A stretch of DNA of 30,884 nucleotides from Candidatus Parcubacteria bacterium (GTDB lineage Bacteria > Patescibacteriota > Patescibacteriia > Patescibacteriales > Patescibacteriaceae), in the NCBI GenBank assembly GCA_023459655.1, contig JAEWTE010000008.1, positions 1 to 30,884 of the forward strand, written 5' to 3'. Made by a program: the position numbers and the translations under genes. A model generated the notes under the pieces. It was given only the letters and a program-made list of their open reading frames with translations. It searched no databases and was not told the origin of the DNA. Positions 8,110-16,635 of the stretch are shown piece by piece (within the stretch, counting starts at the first letter, position 1; each line of letters starts with the position of its first letter).

Positions 8110-9025
8110 TTTTTTCCAGTTCAGCTAAGCTAGTAATAGTCACCAATTTCTGACGCAAATTAGCCGCTTGTGGCCAGCCTTTAACATACCAAGTTAAAAA
8201 TTTACGTAATTCAATCAAACCCGCTTCGCCTTTATTATCAATAACTAAATGGGCATGACGGATCATTAAATCAGTTAAATTCGGCCAGGTTAAATTAATT
8301 TGACGATTTTCAGCAATTTCTTGAAATAACCATGGTCGGCTCAGGGCCCCACGACCAATCATTAGACCATCAGCTAAACTAGCTCGTAACATGGTCTGAG
8401 CACTAGATAAATCAATAATTCCACCATTAGCAATTAAACAACCACTGACATAAGGTCGACAATCAGCAATAGCTAATGGATCAGCTGGACCACTAAAGCC
8501 AGCCGATAAACTACGACCATGGACCGCCACTGCCGCTACTGGTAAATCAACTAAGTTGGCAACAAATTGACTAGCCCTAATTCCTTGATTAAATGCTCTT
8601 AACTTAATAGATACTGGATAATTAGTATTATTTATAACTGCCTCAATAATTGTTCGAGATTTTGACAAATCAGCTCCAAGTGCCGCCCCAGCCCCCTGTT
8701 TAATTATTTTAGCCACTGGGCAACCAAAATTAATATCTAGGCCATCCGGCTTGATTTCTTGGCTAATTAATCGAGCGGCTAGAGCAAATTGTTGCGGGTC
8801 AGACCCAAATAATTGAACAACATAGGGTCGCTCACTAGCCTGAAAAGCTAGCATTTTTAAAGTTTTTTCAGGGTTATGGGCCAAGGCAGCCACACTAGCC
8901 ATTTCACTAACCACCACATCGGCCTGATAACTTCGACAAATTTGACGAAAAGCACTATCAGTCGCACCGGCCAACGGAGCTAAGACCGTAAATGGCCGGG
9001 ATAATTTAACCCAAAAATTATCCAT
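8087..9025 (-). CDS. dus: tRNA-dihydrouridine synthase (DusB-like)
   Basis: About 312 residues. This FMN enzyme reduces specific uridines in tRNA to dihydrouridine. The barrel opens with VLAPLAGATDSAFR, followed by VVSEMAS. The catalytic motif is DINFGCPVAKII, whose Cys is the general acid in the N-x-GCP motif, followed by GAGAALG. Later motifs are AVHGRS, IANGGI and GLMIGRGALSRPWLF, the phosphate-binding end of the barrel. A TTG at 9040 would allow a 317-residue form, but the ATG at 9025 lies 2 nt after the cysS stop (TAATTATG) and avoids overlap, so I prefer it. It is the last gene of the operon, and its 3' end overlaps convergent corA. Paralog identity (DusB against other Dus types) is likely but not certain. 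Confidence 0.93.
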   Translation of the reverse strand: MDNFWVKLSRPFTVLAPLAGATDSAFRQICRSYQADVVVSEMASVAALAHNPEKTLKMLAFQASERPYVVQLFGSDPQQFALAARLISQEIKPDGLDINFGCPVAKIIKQGAGAALGADLSKSRTIIEAVINNTNYPVSIKLRAFNQGIRASQFVANLVDLPVAAVAVHGRSLSAGFSGPADPLAIADCRPYVSGCLIANGGIIDLSSAQTMLRASLADGLMIGRGALSRPWLFQEIAENRQINLTWPNLTDLMIRHAHLVIDNKGEAGLIELRKFLTWYVKGWPQAANLRQKLVTITSLAELEKIIANVFV

Positions 9026-9027
9026 AA

Positions 9028-10425
9028 TTAAACTGGCCAAAGACGACTACCAGATGGACCATCCTCAATACGATAACCAGCCACCAATAATTGCTGGCGT
9101 AATTCATCAGCCAACTTAAAATCATTGGCCTGACGTGCAACTATCCGCTGTTCCAACAATGCCTGAATATCGGCTGGAATATTATCAAAAGCTTGATTAT
9201 TTTCAGAATTAGCTGCTAAATTTAACCCAAGAACTTGATCAAAATTTAAAATAGTAGCTAATTTGTCAGCCTCAGCTAAATTACTTTTTAATATTTCAAA
9301 AACAATCGCTAGTGCCTGAGGAGAATTAAGATCATGATTGATAGCTAATAAAAATTTTTGCTGATAATTAACTAGCACTTGACCAATAACTGGCCCCAAA
9401 CCAGCTACTTGTCGACATAGGCCACGCAACGCCTGATCAGCGGCAATTAAACTAGTTAAACTATATTCCATCGGTTTACGATAATGAACCTGTAGAGTAG
9501 AATAACGATAAGCTAGCGGTAATAATTGGCGATCTTTGAGCGCTTTTTCCAAAGTTAAAAAATTATCTCCACTTTTAGCCATTTTCTTACCTCCACTAAT
9601 GTTTAAAAAGGCATTATGCAACCAGAATCGAAAAAAAGGCTGACCAGTTGCAGCCTCAGATTGAGCTATTTCATTGGTATGATGAACATTAATATGGTCA
9701 ATTCCCCCACAATGAATATCTAGGTGTCCAGCTAATAACTTCAAACTCATTGCTGAACACTCCAAATGCCAACCAGGAAAACCACGACCCCAAGGCGAAT
9801 TCCATTCCATTTGACGACTAACACCAACTGGACTAAATTTCCAAACCGCAAAATCAGTTGGCTGTAGTTTTTCTGGATTTTTATCTACTCTAGCCCCTTC
9901 TTTTAATTGTTCTAAGGGTAAATGACTCAATTTATTATAATCATCGATTTTGCTCGTATCAAAATAAATTCCATCGGCTGTCCGATATAAATAACCCTTT
10001 TGATCCAATGCTTTGGCTAGTTCAATTTGTTCAACAATATAATCAGTGGCTCGGCAATAAATATTGGGAGCAATAATATTTAAATCGTTTAAATCGTTTT
10101 GAAAAGCAGCAGTATAAAAATCAGCAATCTCCCAAGCAGTCTTGTGCTCACGAGCAGCTCCAGCCTCTATTTTATCATCACCAGCATCAGCATCATCAGT
10201 TAGGTGACCAACATCGGTAATATTCATGACATGCTTGACCTGATAACCATTATAAAGTAGAACACGCTTTAATAAATCCGAAAATAAATAGGCTCGTAAA
10301 TTACCTAAATGAGCATAATTGTAAACAGTTGGACCACAAGTATATAACCCAACAATTGGTGGATGGTGGGCTTGAAAATTCTCCAATTTACCCGATAAAG
10401 TGTTGTATAATTGTAAATCTAGCAT
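9028..10425 (-). CDS. cysS: Cysteinyl-tRNA synthetase
   Basis: 465 residues, normal for the family. It charges tRNA-Cys with cysteine. The zinc-binding C30 sits in LYTCGPTVYNYAHLGNLRAY, which also holds the HIGH-equivalent motif (HLGN, 39-42). Further zinc and active-site residues lie in WHLECSAMS and in DIHCGGIDHINVHHTNE. The KMSKS motif is KKMAKSGDNF. The C-terminal helical tRNA-binding region ends with a D-rich helix and the DGPSGSRLW motif typical of CysRS. It lies 2 nt downstream of a 34-codon membrane ORF and 2 nt upstream of dus. The identification is secure. Confidence 0.97.
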   Translation of the reverse strand: MLDLQLYNTLSGKLENFQAHHPPIVGLYTCGPTVYNYAHLGNLRAYLFSDLLKRVLLYNGYQVKHVMNITDVGHLTDDADAGDDKIEAGAAREHKTAWEIADFYTAAFQNDLNDLNIIAPNIYCRATDYIVEQIELAKALDQKGYLYRTADGIYFDTSKIDDYNKLSHLPLEQLKEGARVDKNPEKLQPTDFAVWKFSPVGVSRQMEWNSPWGRGFPGWHLECSAMSLKLLAGHLDIHCGGIDHINVHHTNEIAQSEAATGQPFFRFWLHNAFLNISGGKKMAKSGDNFLTLEKALKDRQLLPLAYRYSTLQVHYRKPMEYSLTSLIAADQALRGLCRQVAGLGPVIGQVLVNYQQKFLLAINHDLNSPQALAIVFEILKSNLAEADKLATILNFDQVLGLNLAANSENNQAFDNIPADIQALLEQRIVARQANDFKLADELRQQLLVAGYRIEDGPSGSRLWPV

Positions 10426-10427
10426 AA

Positions 10428-10532
10428 TTAAAAAACTGACAATAAACCGAAAACGATAGCAATGGCAATAAATTCAATGGCAAAAATCTTTAAAAGAGTA
10501 GTGCCGGATCGGTCTGAATCAATAAATGGCAT
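10428..10532 (-). CDS. Putative 34-residue single-span membrane miniprotein
   Basis: A short ORF that I translated by hand, ATG at 10532 to TAA at 10428-10430. It encodes a polar N terminus (MPFIDSDRSG, with T11-T12) and then an almost entirely hydrophobic stretch (about 13-34, starting LLKIFAIEF and ending FGLLSVF), consistent with one transmembrane helix. The stop lies 2 nt before the cysS ATG, the same TAATTATG junction used by real neighbouring genes. That favours a genuine gene over chance. The start follows the GT2 stop by 19 nt. No homolog is recognised, and a short hydrophobic ORF can arise by chance in AT-rich DNA. Confidence 0.5.
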   Translation of the reverse strand: MPFIDSDRSGTTLLKIFAIEFIAIAIVFGLLSVF

Positions 10533-10551
10533 ACATTATAAATTAGATTAA

Positions 10552-12138
10552 TTAGCCGCGTTCTTTAGGTGTTACCCAAAAACCCATATAATTACCAAAC
10601 ATTAATCTAGTTTGAGCTTCTAAACCAGGAATTGAACCAAAGAAAATAATCGTAAAAGGTAAAAATATCCATTGGATAACCATGCTATAACGCCGCCACC
10701 AAGGGCTATCGGCCGGTCGTTTTGGCAATAACATTGAAGAAATAATGGCTGATAAAACCATACCAACCATGGCAATCGACATTAATATTCTAGTAACCCC
10801 TGGTAAATTATTAGATAAAACAGTCTGATTAAAACGATCGCCACCAAAAAATAAAGGTAACCAACCGATACAGCCAATAATTAAAGCGTTAGTTGCCCAA
10901 GAATGAAAACCATAAAACTGAATAAAAATCTTATTTAAAAAGATTCTTTTGGGTAGTTGTCGCCACAATTTAATTGTATTAAAAACTAAATAAGGCAAAT
11001 TTTCAACCCCCCAACCCCAGCGTCGTTGCTGCTTATAAAGATTACGGGCCGTTTGTAAAGTGCGTTGATCCATGCAAACATCCATTGATACTGGATAATG
11101 CATTGGCTCAACTTCATAATCACCATGATAATGACAAAAACAATGCCAAAAAATTCGAGAATCTTCACTAACCATTTTAGTTGACCAAAAACCGATTTCC
11201 ACTAAAGCTCGCCAAGGCATTGAATGTGACGAATAAGTGGCTAGTTTTTCCTGACGAATCTGTTGCATCATCTGCCAAAAAGTATTGGAATAAGCGGCGA
11301 TTCGAGCAAAAAATGGTGCTTGCCAAATATTATTATGATACATCGGAATTGGCTGATAACTATGTCGATAGGGCCGTTCAACAGTTAAAAATTTATAAAC
11401 CAAGCAATAAAAATATTGCTCATAAATTACCGTATCACTATCAAAAACACTAGTTAATAATAAATTATAATCAATTCCAAGCGGATCAATCAATTGTTCA
11501 CGAACACGTTGAGCTGCCCAAGCCTGATTGGCTCCCTTACCTTTAAGTTCACCAACTAAATTATCCGGATGAACAATTATTTCTAGTTTAAAAAAAGTTG
11601 AACCATATTCTTGACGCAATCGTTGAGCAACCTCTTTGATAGCCACCCCGCCTCTTTCTTCGATAGCTAAAACTACAATCATTTTATCTTTAGGAAACCG
11701 GCATTGAGCCAAAGCATTTAAACTAGACTGAACAACACTATAACTTTCATTATAGCAAGGAAAAATAACCAAATGATAAAGATCAGACCAGACCACTCCC
11801 CGACTAATACTCGACTGACCAATCATTGGCTGATAAACTAAGTCGGTTGGTGACAAACTTAAACATTTAGCTGACCAATCAATAGCAATATTACGAATTG
11901 TTTGACGATAAGCTGAAATTAAAATAATTGCTAAATAAACTACCAATAAAAGCCAATAAACATCAAAAGCAATTATAAATAAAGCTACCCAGACTGGTTG
12001 GAAATAAGATAATAAAACCAAGGTCAATAAGGTTACCCAAGACAATAACCCGGGCATAATTTCTAATAATCGATAAAACCAACGCTCTCGACCAATTAAA
12101 TCAGTGGCTCGGCCAATTTTTAAATAATCATTAACCAT
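10552..12138 (-). CDS. Membrane glycosyltransferase, GT2 family
   Basis: 528 residues. Two or three hydrophobic helices lie at about 28-76, then a cytosolic GT-A domain, then further hydrophobic helices in the last 130 residues. Catalytic landmarks are IFPCYNES (125-132) at the start of the fold, FDSDT with the metal-binding DSD (233-235), SEDSRIF (324-330) and the QQRRW box (370-374). The last is shared with processive cellulose/chitin/hyaluronan-type synthases. It is therefore likely a polymerising or lipid-linked sugar transferase at the inner face of the membrane. It sits directly downstream of the split ATPase module (7-nt gap) and upstream of the mini-ORF and cysS. The sugar donor and product are unknown. 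Confidence 0.85.
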   Translation of the reverse strand: MVNDYLKIGRATDLIGRERWFYRLLEIMPGLLSWVTLLTLVLLSYFQPVWVALFIIAFDVYWLLLVVYLAIILISAYRQTIRNIAIDWSAKCLSLSPTDLVYQPMIGQSSISRGVVWSDLYHLVIFPCYNESYSVVQSSLNALAQCRFPKDKMIVVLAIEERGGVAIKEVAQRLRQEYGSTFFKLEIIVHPDNLVGELKGKGANQAWAAQRVREQLIDPLGIDYNLLLTSVFDSDTVIYEQYFYCLVYKFLTVERPYRHSYQPIPMYHNNIWQAPFFARIAAYSNTFWQMMQQIRQEKLATYSSHSMPWRALVEIGFWSTKMVSEDSRIFWHCFCHYHGDYEVEPMHYPVSMDVCMDQRTLQTARNLYKQQRRWGWGVENLPYLVFNTIKLWRQLPKRIFLNKIFIQFYGFHSWATNALIIGCIGWLPLFFGGDRFNQTVLSNNLPGVTRILMSIAMVGMVLSAIISSMLLPKRPADSPWWRRYSMVIQWIFLPFTIIFFGSIPGLEAQTRLMFGNYMGFWVTPKERG

Positions 12139-12145
12139 TTATTTG

Positions 12146-13735
12146 CTACTTTTTAGCCTTTATCTGCCCTAATGATAAATCCGCAGTAGTTGATGACTGT
12201 TTATCCAGTCGGCTCGGTGCAGATTTTGATAATTGTTGACGCTGACTTTGTTCAGCTCGATAACGACGTAAACAGTCTGGACAATAAACTGGTCGTTGAC
12301 CATCCGGCACAAACCTAGTAGTAGTTTCTTGACCACAGCCATCACATACGGCTGGAAAACGCTGTTCTTCAGCCTTTTTTTCAATAATCGGCTGATTAAT
12401 TTTAGCTGACTTAATTACCGGTTTAGAACTTTTCTCAACTATAACTTGGTCATCATCTTGATTTAAATGCCAGCGCATAATCCCCTCTTCAACAACATCC
12501 CGACGACTAGCGTAATTTGTTCTAGTATAATCAATCACGGCCGCTAAATTTTCAGTTTGTTCGGCTCGGCTTAGTGGTGGCAAAGTTCGAGCTGAAAAAG
12601 GATCAGAAGTAAGTCCGTCAATCATTAACTTTAAATAAAAATTAAACTTGGGAATATTAACTAAATCTTCTTCATTAAATAATGGTAAAAATTCTTTGGC
12701 TAAAAATTCAGCATCAGTCGCCCCAACTCTAAAAGTAACCAGAGTACCAACATTACCAAACACAGCGGCTCGAACATTGTCGCTCAATTGCTCAATATAT
12801 TGATGAGCTAAAATTAAACTAAGGTGATATTTACGAGCTTCTGATAAAATATTAGCAAAACTATCAGTAGCAAAATTTTGAAATTCATCAACAAAAAGAT
12901 AAAAATCACGCCGATCTTCTTCGGGCGTATCAACTCGACTCATGGCCGCTAATTGAATTTTAGTAATCATCATTGAACCAAGCAAGGCTGAATTATCTTC
13001 ACCAATTCGCCCCTTGCTTAAATTCATAATTAAAATCTTGCCACTATCCATAATTTCACGGATATCAATCGACGACTTAACTTGACCAACAATATTACGG
13101 ATTAAAGCACTAGACAAAAATTGTCCAACCTTATTCTGAATTGGTGCCACTGCTTCTGAAGCAAATTTATCATTATAACCACTAAATTCATTAACCCAAA
13201 AAGCTTTAACTACTGGATCTTGAATCTTATCAATCACTTTTTTACGAAAATTCTTATCTGACAACATTCGAGTAATCGCCAGTAAAGTCGATCCAGGATA
13301 ATCAAGAACAGCCAAAATTGCATTCCGTAAAATATATTCCAAACGAGGCCCCCAAGAATCAGCCCATAACTTTTGAAAAACTCCAATTAAACCAGAGGCT
13401 ACCAAATGACGAAGATGTGGATCAACTTGCTCAACAACATTAAAAGCAATTGGATATTCAGCATCAGACGGATTAAAATAAACTACATCTTTAATTCTTT
13501 TTTCCGGGATATAACTCAAGATTTTTTCAGCTAAATCACCATGCGGATCAACCACAGCCAAACCACGGCCTTTATTAATATCTTGAATGACCATGTTTTC
13601 TAAAAGAGTTGATTTACCCATACCTGACTTACCAATGACATACATATGACGACGACGGTCGTCAAATTTAATACCAAACTTATGGCCCTGGTTACGAAAA
13701 GTAGTTTCACCAAATAAAGTAACTTCTTGATTCAT
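12146..13735 (-). CDS. TraG/VirD4-like ATPase with C-terminal zinc ribbon
   Basis: 529 residues. This is the motor half of a split system. It begins almost directly with the ATPase core: HMYVIGKSGMGKSTLL with Walker A GKSGMGKS (35-42), VVDPHGDLAE (61-70), Walker B FLFVDEFQNF (279-288), HQY (311-313) and FGNVGTLVTF (326-335). It is clearly paralogous to the motor part of the 831-residue protein. It lacks the membrane module, which is encoded just upstream by the 13745-15259 gene. Residues about 425-460 are a linker, followed by a zinc ribbon with C464, C467, C485 and C488 (CDGCG and YCPDC). The other ATPase has no such ribbon. It is likely a soluble hexameric motor docked on the membrane partner. 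The substrate is unknown. Confidence 0.87.
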   Translation of the reverse strand: MNQEVTLFGETTFRNQGHKFGIKFDDRRRHMYVIGKSGMGKSTLLENMVIQDINKGRGLAVVDPHGDLAEKILSYIPEKRIKDVVYFNPSDAEYPIAFNVVEQVDPHLRHLVASGLIGVFQKLWADSWGPRLEYILRNAILAVLDYPGSTLLAITRMLSDKNFRKKVIDKIQDPVVKAFWVNEFSGYNDKFASEAVAPIQNKVGQFLSSALIRNIVGQVKSSIDIREIMDSGKILIMNLSKGRIGEDNSALLGSMMITKIQLAAMSRVDTPEEDRRDFYLFVDEFQNFATDSFANILSEARKYHLSLILAHQYIEQLSDNVRAAVFGNVGTLVTFRVGATDAEFLAKEFLPLFNEEDLVNIPKFNFYLKLMIDGLTSDPFSARTLPPLSRAEQTENLAAVIDYTRTNYASRRDVVEEGIMRWHLNQDDDQVIVEKSSKPVIKSAKINQPIIEKKAEEQRFPAVCDGCGQETTTRFVPDGQRPVYCPDCLRRYRAEQSQRQQLSKSAPSRLDKQSSTTADLSLGQIKAKK

Positions 13736-13744
13736 AGATTTGTA

Positions 13745-15259
13745 TTAAACTCCTGGTAAATTACTAGGTGGCGGTGCCTGATGATAACCGGTATCATTAT
13801 GATCAGCTTCCAAAGAATCAGCTTGAGTAACAATATTGTCATCAGCAACATCAGTAAATAAACCATTTTCTTCAATCGAGCCAAATAATTTTTCTAATTC
13901 AATATCTTCTTGAACAGCATTATCAACTGGCAAAGCCATTGGTGGTTCCATTTTTTTACTACTAGTTTTTTGAATCAACGGTGCTTTAACTACGCTCTCA
14001 ATTGGGAAATGCCACAATGAAGCAATTTCCTCAACATTCAAAAACCACATTGCTCGACCAGCAGTATCGTCTCGATTTTTATAAGCTCGAATAATCTTAT
14101 TCTTTTTACGAATAATATAATTAAGCTTATTAAAATAATTAGACGAGGTCATGGTCATGGAGGTGTCTGGCTTGAGCGCATTTAAATCATTGCTATTGAA
14201 CTGCTTAATAAAACCAACGAAGCCATTGGCCGCTTTAGGTTTATTCATAACTTCACGACGAGCAACATAAACCATCCGCAATTTAATACCATAACCCATT
14301 TTGGAAATCTTTTCCTGAATAGCTTCAATCTGTTTCTTCTGAACTGGCAATAAATTCATCATCTTCAGTGGATCATTCTTTTCTTCTTTGGTCGGTGTTT
14401 TTTCAATATTACCCCAAATACTATAGATTGCCTCACTAAATTGACTCATTAATTCAATAAACCCTTCAAAAAATTTATCAATAATTGTCGAGGTTTGTTT
14501 AGGCTTAACTCCTAAAATATCATCAATGGCCGGCTTACCAATAACAAACCATTCGTCAGCCGCGATTGGCAAAACTAATAATTGGTACCAGATCTGCTCA
14601 CCTGGACGCAAAGAGCTCATTAGGTCCATTAAGGTCGCCATTGGATCCTTAAAATAATACTCAGGCCGACCAAATTGATATTCAAAATCTTTATAAGTTT
14701 TAATCGGTAAAGCTTGTCGATATTGAGGTACTCTTTGGACTGGAATCCATTCTGATCCCCAAACATCAAATTCTGGATCAGGAAAAGTATCTGGTACAGT
14801 ATTAATATAATCCTCCACTTCAGCAATTTCAGCATCTGGATATTGAGAATAAACCGCTGTCTCCACCAAACTACGCATCGCTACTGGAGTCCGAATTAAA
14901 AACTGAATATAACCATCGATCCCAACAATTTCAAAACTAAAACTCAGCTGAAACTTGCCTTCCCAATATTTCTCAATCAAATTAACCGAAGAATGGGCTC
15001 CAGCTAAATAGGATAACATGTTTTCCAAAGCCTTAGGTGTCTGTTCATTGCCTCTAGGGATATCAATAGCCAGTAATAAAAATTTTTGTTTACGAAAGAA
15101 TAAACGACGACGCCAAGCCATCCAAACATAACCAGACCCATGTAAAAAAATTATGGCTGGAATCATCCAACCATAATATAAAATAATCCGCCGAAACATC
15201 TCGTCAGCTGGTAAATTAAAAAAACCTAATATCGGGGCTAAATTTAAAATTATCTCCAT
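13745..15259 (-). CDS. Membrane-anchored partner of the ATPase (split N-terminal module)
   Basis: About 504 residues from the ATG at 15259. A TTG at 15265 is possible but less likely. A hydrophobic N-terminal region (about 5-48) holds one or two membrane segments. The rest is cytosolic and aligns by eye with residues 45-385 of the 831-residue fused ATPase. Shared landmarks are YPDAEIAEVEDY against YPDAMLEEVADY, PIKTYKD against PLKTYDH, and NVEEIASLWHFP against NTEELAGLFHFP. The C terminus (about 440-504) is acidic and probably disordered, ending APPPSNLPGV. The gene lies 9 nt before the ATPase gene, so the two probably make one complex. I recognise no catalytic motif. It is a CPR-specific family as far as I can tell. 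Confidence 0.8.
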   Translation of the reverse strand: MEIILNLAPILGFFNLPADEMFRRIILYYGWMIPAIIFLHGSGYVWMAWRRRLFFRKQKFLLLAIDIPRGNEQTPKALENMLSYLAGAHSSVNLIEKYWEGKFQLSFSFEIVGIDGYIQFLIRTPVAMRSLVETAVYSQYPDAEIAEVEDYINTVPDTFPDPEFDVWGSEWIPVQRVPQYRQALPIKTYKDFEYQFGRPEYYFKDPMATLMDLMSSLRPGEQIWYQLLVLPIAADEWFVIGKPAIDDILGVKPKQTSTIIDKFFEGFIELMSQFSEAIYSIWGNIEKTPTKEEKNDPLKMMNLLPVQKKQIEAIQEKISKMGYGIKLRMVYVARREVMNKPKAANGFVGFIKQFNSNDLNALKPDTSMTMTSSNYFNKLNYIIRKKNKIIRAYKNRDDTAGRAMWFLNVEEIASLWHFPIESVVKAPLIQKTSSKKMEPPMALPVDNAVQEDIELEKLFGSIEENGLFTDVADDNIVTQADSLEADHNDTGYHQAPPPSNLPGV

Positions 15260-15322
15260 AATCAATCGACAAATCTTGCCTTCAGTTTATCATAGACATC
15301 GACAAAGTAAAAGACTAGTTAT

Positions 15323-16519
15323 TTAGACAGCGACTGACTTATTAAGAGAATAGGTGCCATCTGGCAATTTTTGAAATAATTTCTTATTAGACAAAATTAA
15401 ATTAACAGTCGCTCGTTTGACTAATCTTTGAGTTAAGACCTTATCAATTATATCATCTTTGGATAAAGAATGACGAGCTCGCCCAAGAATATTAACAACA
15501 ATATCAACCACCCGACCAGCTTGATAGCCAGATTCTTTGAGAGCATAAATCCCTCGACCAACTAAAACATAACGATCATCAAGAATTAACTCATTATGAA
15601 CAGTGGCCGAATTAGCTGGTTTATCGGCAAAAATATGATTAATTCGTTCAGCTATTTCTCGAAAATGAAGGGGCTTATCAGCTTCTTTGAGAACCAAATA
15701 AATCTTATCAGTAATAGTTCGTGGTTTAATCTCTGGTAAATCAGCCTGCCCCCAAGAACCAAACTTATTTTGTTCAACTTGACGAACCGCTCGAAGAACT
15801 GAATAAATTGGCTTATATTTATTAAGCAATTGGCCATCCTGAAAATTATCACTACCAGATAAAGCACTAGCTAAATCAAGCTTATTGGCACTAACTAATT
15901 TATCAGCATTTTCTTTAAAAGCCTCTAAATCAAAACTTAATTTAATTAAATCCTCAACTAAGAAAAGACGCTTGGTTTGGTGAACTTGATCAACTAATTG
16001 TTGAGCTAATTTTTCTAAATGATCAATTGCCTGATATTTTAATTTAATTGAATCATTAAATAAATCAGAACTAATTGGATCAAAATCATCGGCCAATACT
16101 TTAGAAACTAAAAAATCAAAATTATTGCCATAAACCAATAAATCAGATTCTTTCAAGGTTTCTTTGCTAAAAAATAAGAAACTGGTTTGCAAATAATATT
16201 TATCCATCAATCCACCATTATCTGACAATAATTCATCAAGAGCACTGCGCAATGAAACTAATTGTTTTTCCATTTCACGCATTTTCTTTAATTTCTTAAG
16301 ACCAGCTGCTTCAATCTGCCGAACTCTTTCTCGAGTCAGTCCATGACTGATACCAATCTGCTCTAAAGTCTGTCGGCGTTGATTATTCAAACCAAAACGA
16401 CGCGTCAAAATATCGCGTTCGCGCGGGTTAACTTTTTGTAGTAATTTCTTGACTAATTTAAGTAAAGAAAAATTATCAGTTAAAAAAGCATGATCCAAAG
16501 ATCGAGTCTTGGTAGCCAT
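15323..16519 (-). CDS. Sigma-70 region 4 / HARE-type winged-helix regulator
   Basis: 398 residues. Residues about 20-80 are a sigma-70 region-4-like helix-turn-helix: NPRERDILTRRFGL, then TLEQIGISHGLTRERVRQIE, which is the canonical -35-recognition signature. No sigma region 2 is present, so it cannot be a complete sigma factor. A long charged helical middle follows. Residues about 268-332 match a HARE-HTH domain (PLHFREIAERIN, then VHNELILDDRYVLVGRGIYAL), the fold found in RNA polymerase delta subunit. A second winged-HTH-like unit follows at about 335-393. It may bind RNA polymerase and DNA together as a CPR-specific transcription factor. It has its own promoter after the rplU terminator and precedes the split ATPase pair. 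Confidence 0.8.
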   Translation of the reverse strand: MATKTRSLDHAFLTDNFSLLKLVKKLLQKVNPRERDILTRRFGLNNQRRQTLEQIGISHGLTRERVRQIEAAGLKKLKKMREMEKQLVSLRSALDELLSDNGGLMDKYYLQTSFLFFSKETLKESDLLVYGNNFDFLVSKVLADDFDPISSDLFNDSIKLKYQAIDHLEKLAQQLVDQVHQTKRLFLVEDLIKLSFDLEAFKENADKLVSANKLDLASALSGSDNFQDGQLLNKYKPIYSVLRAVRQVEQNKFGSWGQADLPEIKPRTITDKIYLVLKEADKPLHFREIAERINHIFADKPANSATVHNELILDDRYVLVGRGIYALKESGYQAGRVVDIVVNILGRARHSLSKDDIIDKVLTQRLVKRATVNLILSNKKLFQKLPDGTYSLNKSVAV

Positions 16520-16560
16520 AAACTAAAATTTAACTTATCAGTAATAAAAACAGTATTTAA

Positions 16561-16589
16561 AATTTAACATCTTTATTAAAATAAGTCAA
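16561..16589 (-). promoter_or_regulatory. Promoter of the sigma4/HARE gene and downstream operon
   Basis: Minus strand: TTGACT (-35, 16589-16584), 17-nt spacer, TAAATT (-10, 16566-16561). The predicted start is near 16554, which leaves a leader of about 35 nt. It sits just beyond the rplU terminator, as expected for a new transcription unit. Confidence 0.6.
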
Positions 16590-16602
16590 TAGCCTAAAAA
16601 CA

Positions 16603-16628
16603 AAAACAACCCAACTAGGGGTTGTTTT
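16603..16628 (-). terminator. Intrinsic terminator after rplU
   Basis: A perfect 10-bp stem, AAAACAACCC (16603-16612) paired with GGGTTGTTTT (16619-16628), with a 6-nt loop. On the minus strand it is followed by a T-rich run (TGTTTTTAGG). It begins 8 nt after the rplU stop. Confidence 0.88.
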
Positions 16629-16635
16629 ATTAAGA

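Noticed and set aside
9026..9040. TTG start for the dihydrouridine synthase
   Set aside because: It overlaps cysS, and the ATG at 9025 has the junction used by neighbouring genes.
11181..11453. A 90-codon open frame on the plus strand inside the GT2 gene
   Set aside because: It lies wholly antisense to a gene with clear catalytic motifs and its translation has no recognisable feature.
15260..15322. Promoter just upstream of the split membrane-module gene
   Set aside because: TATGAT and GATAAA occur but no -35 box lies at a proper distance. Read-through from the sigma4/HARE promoter is simpler.
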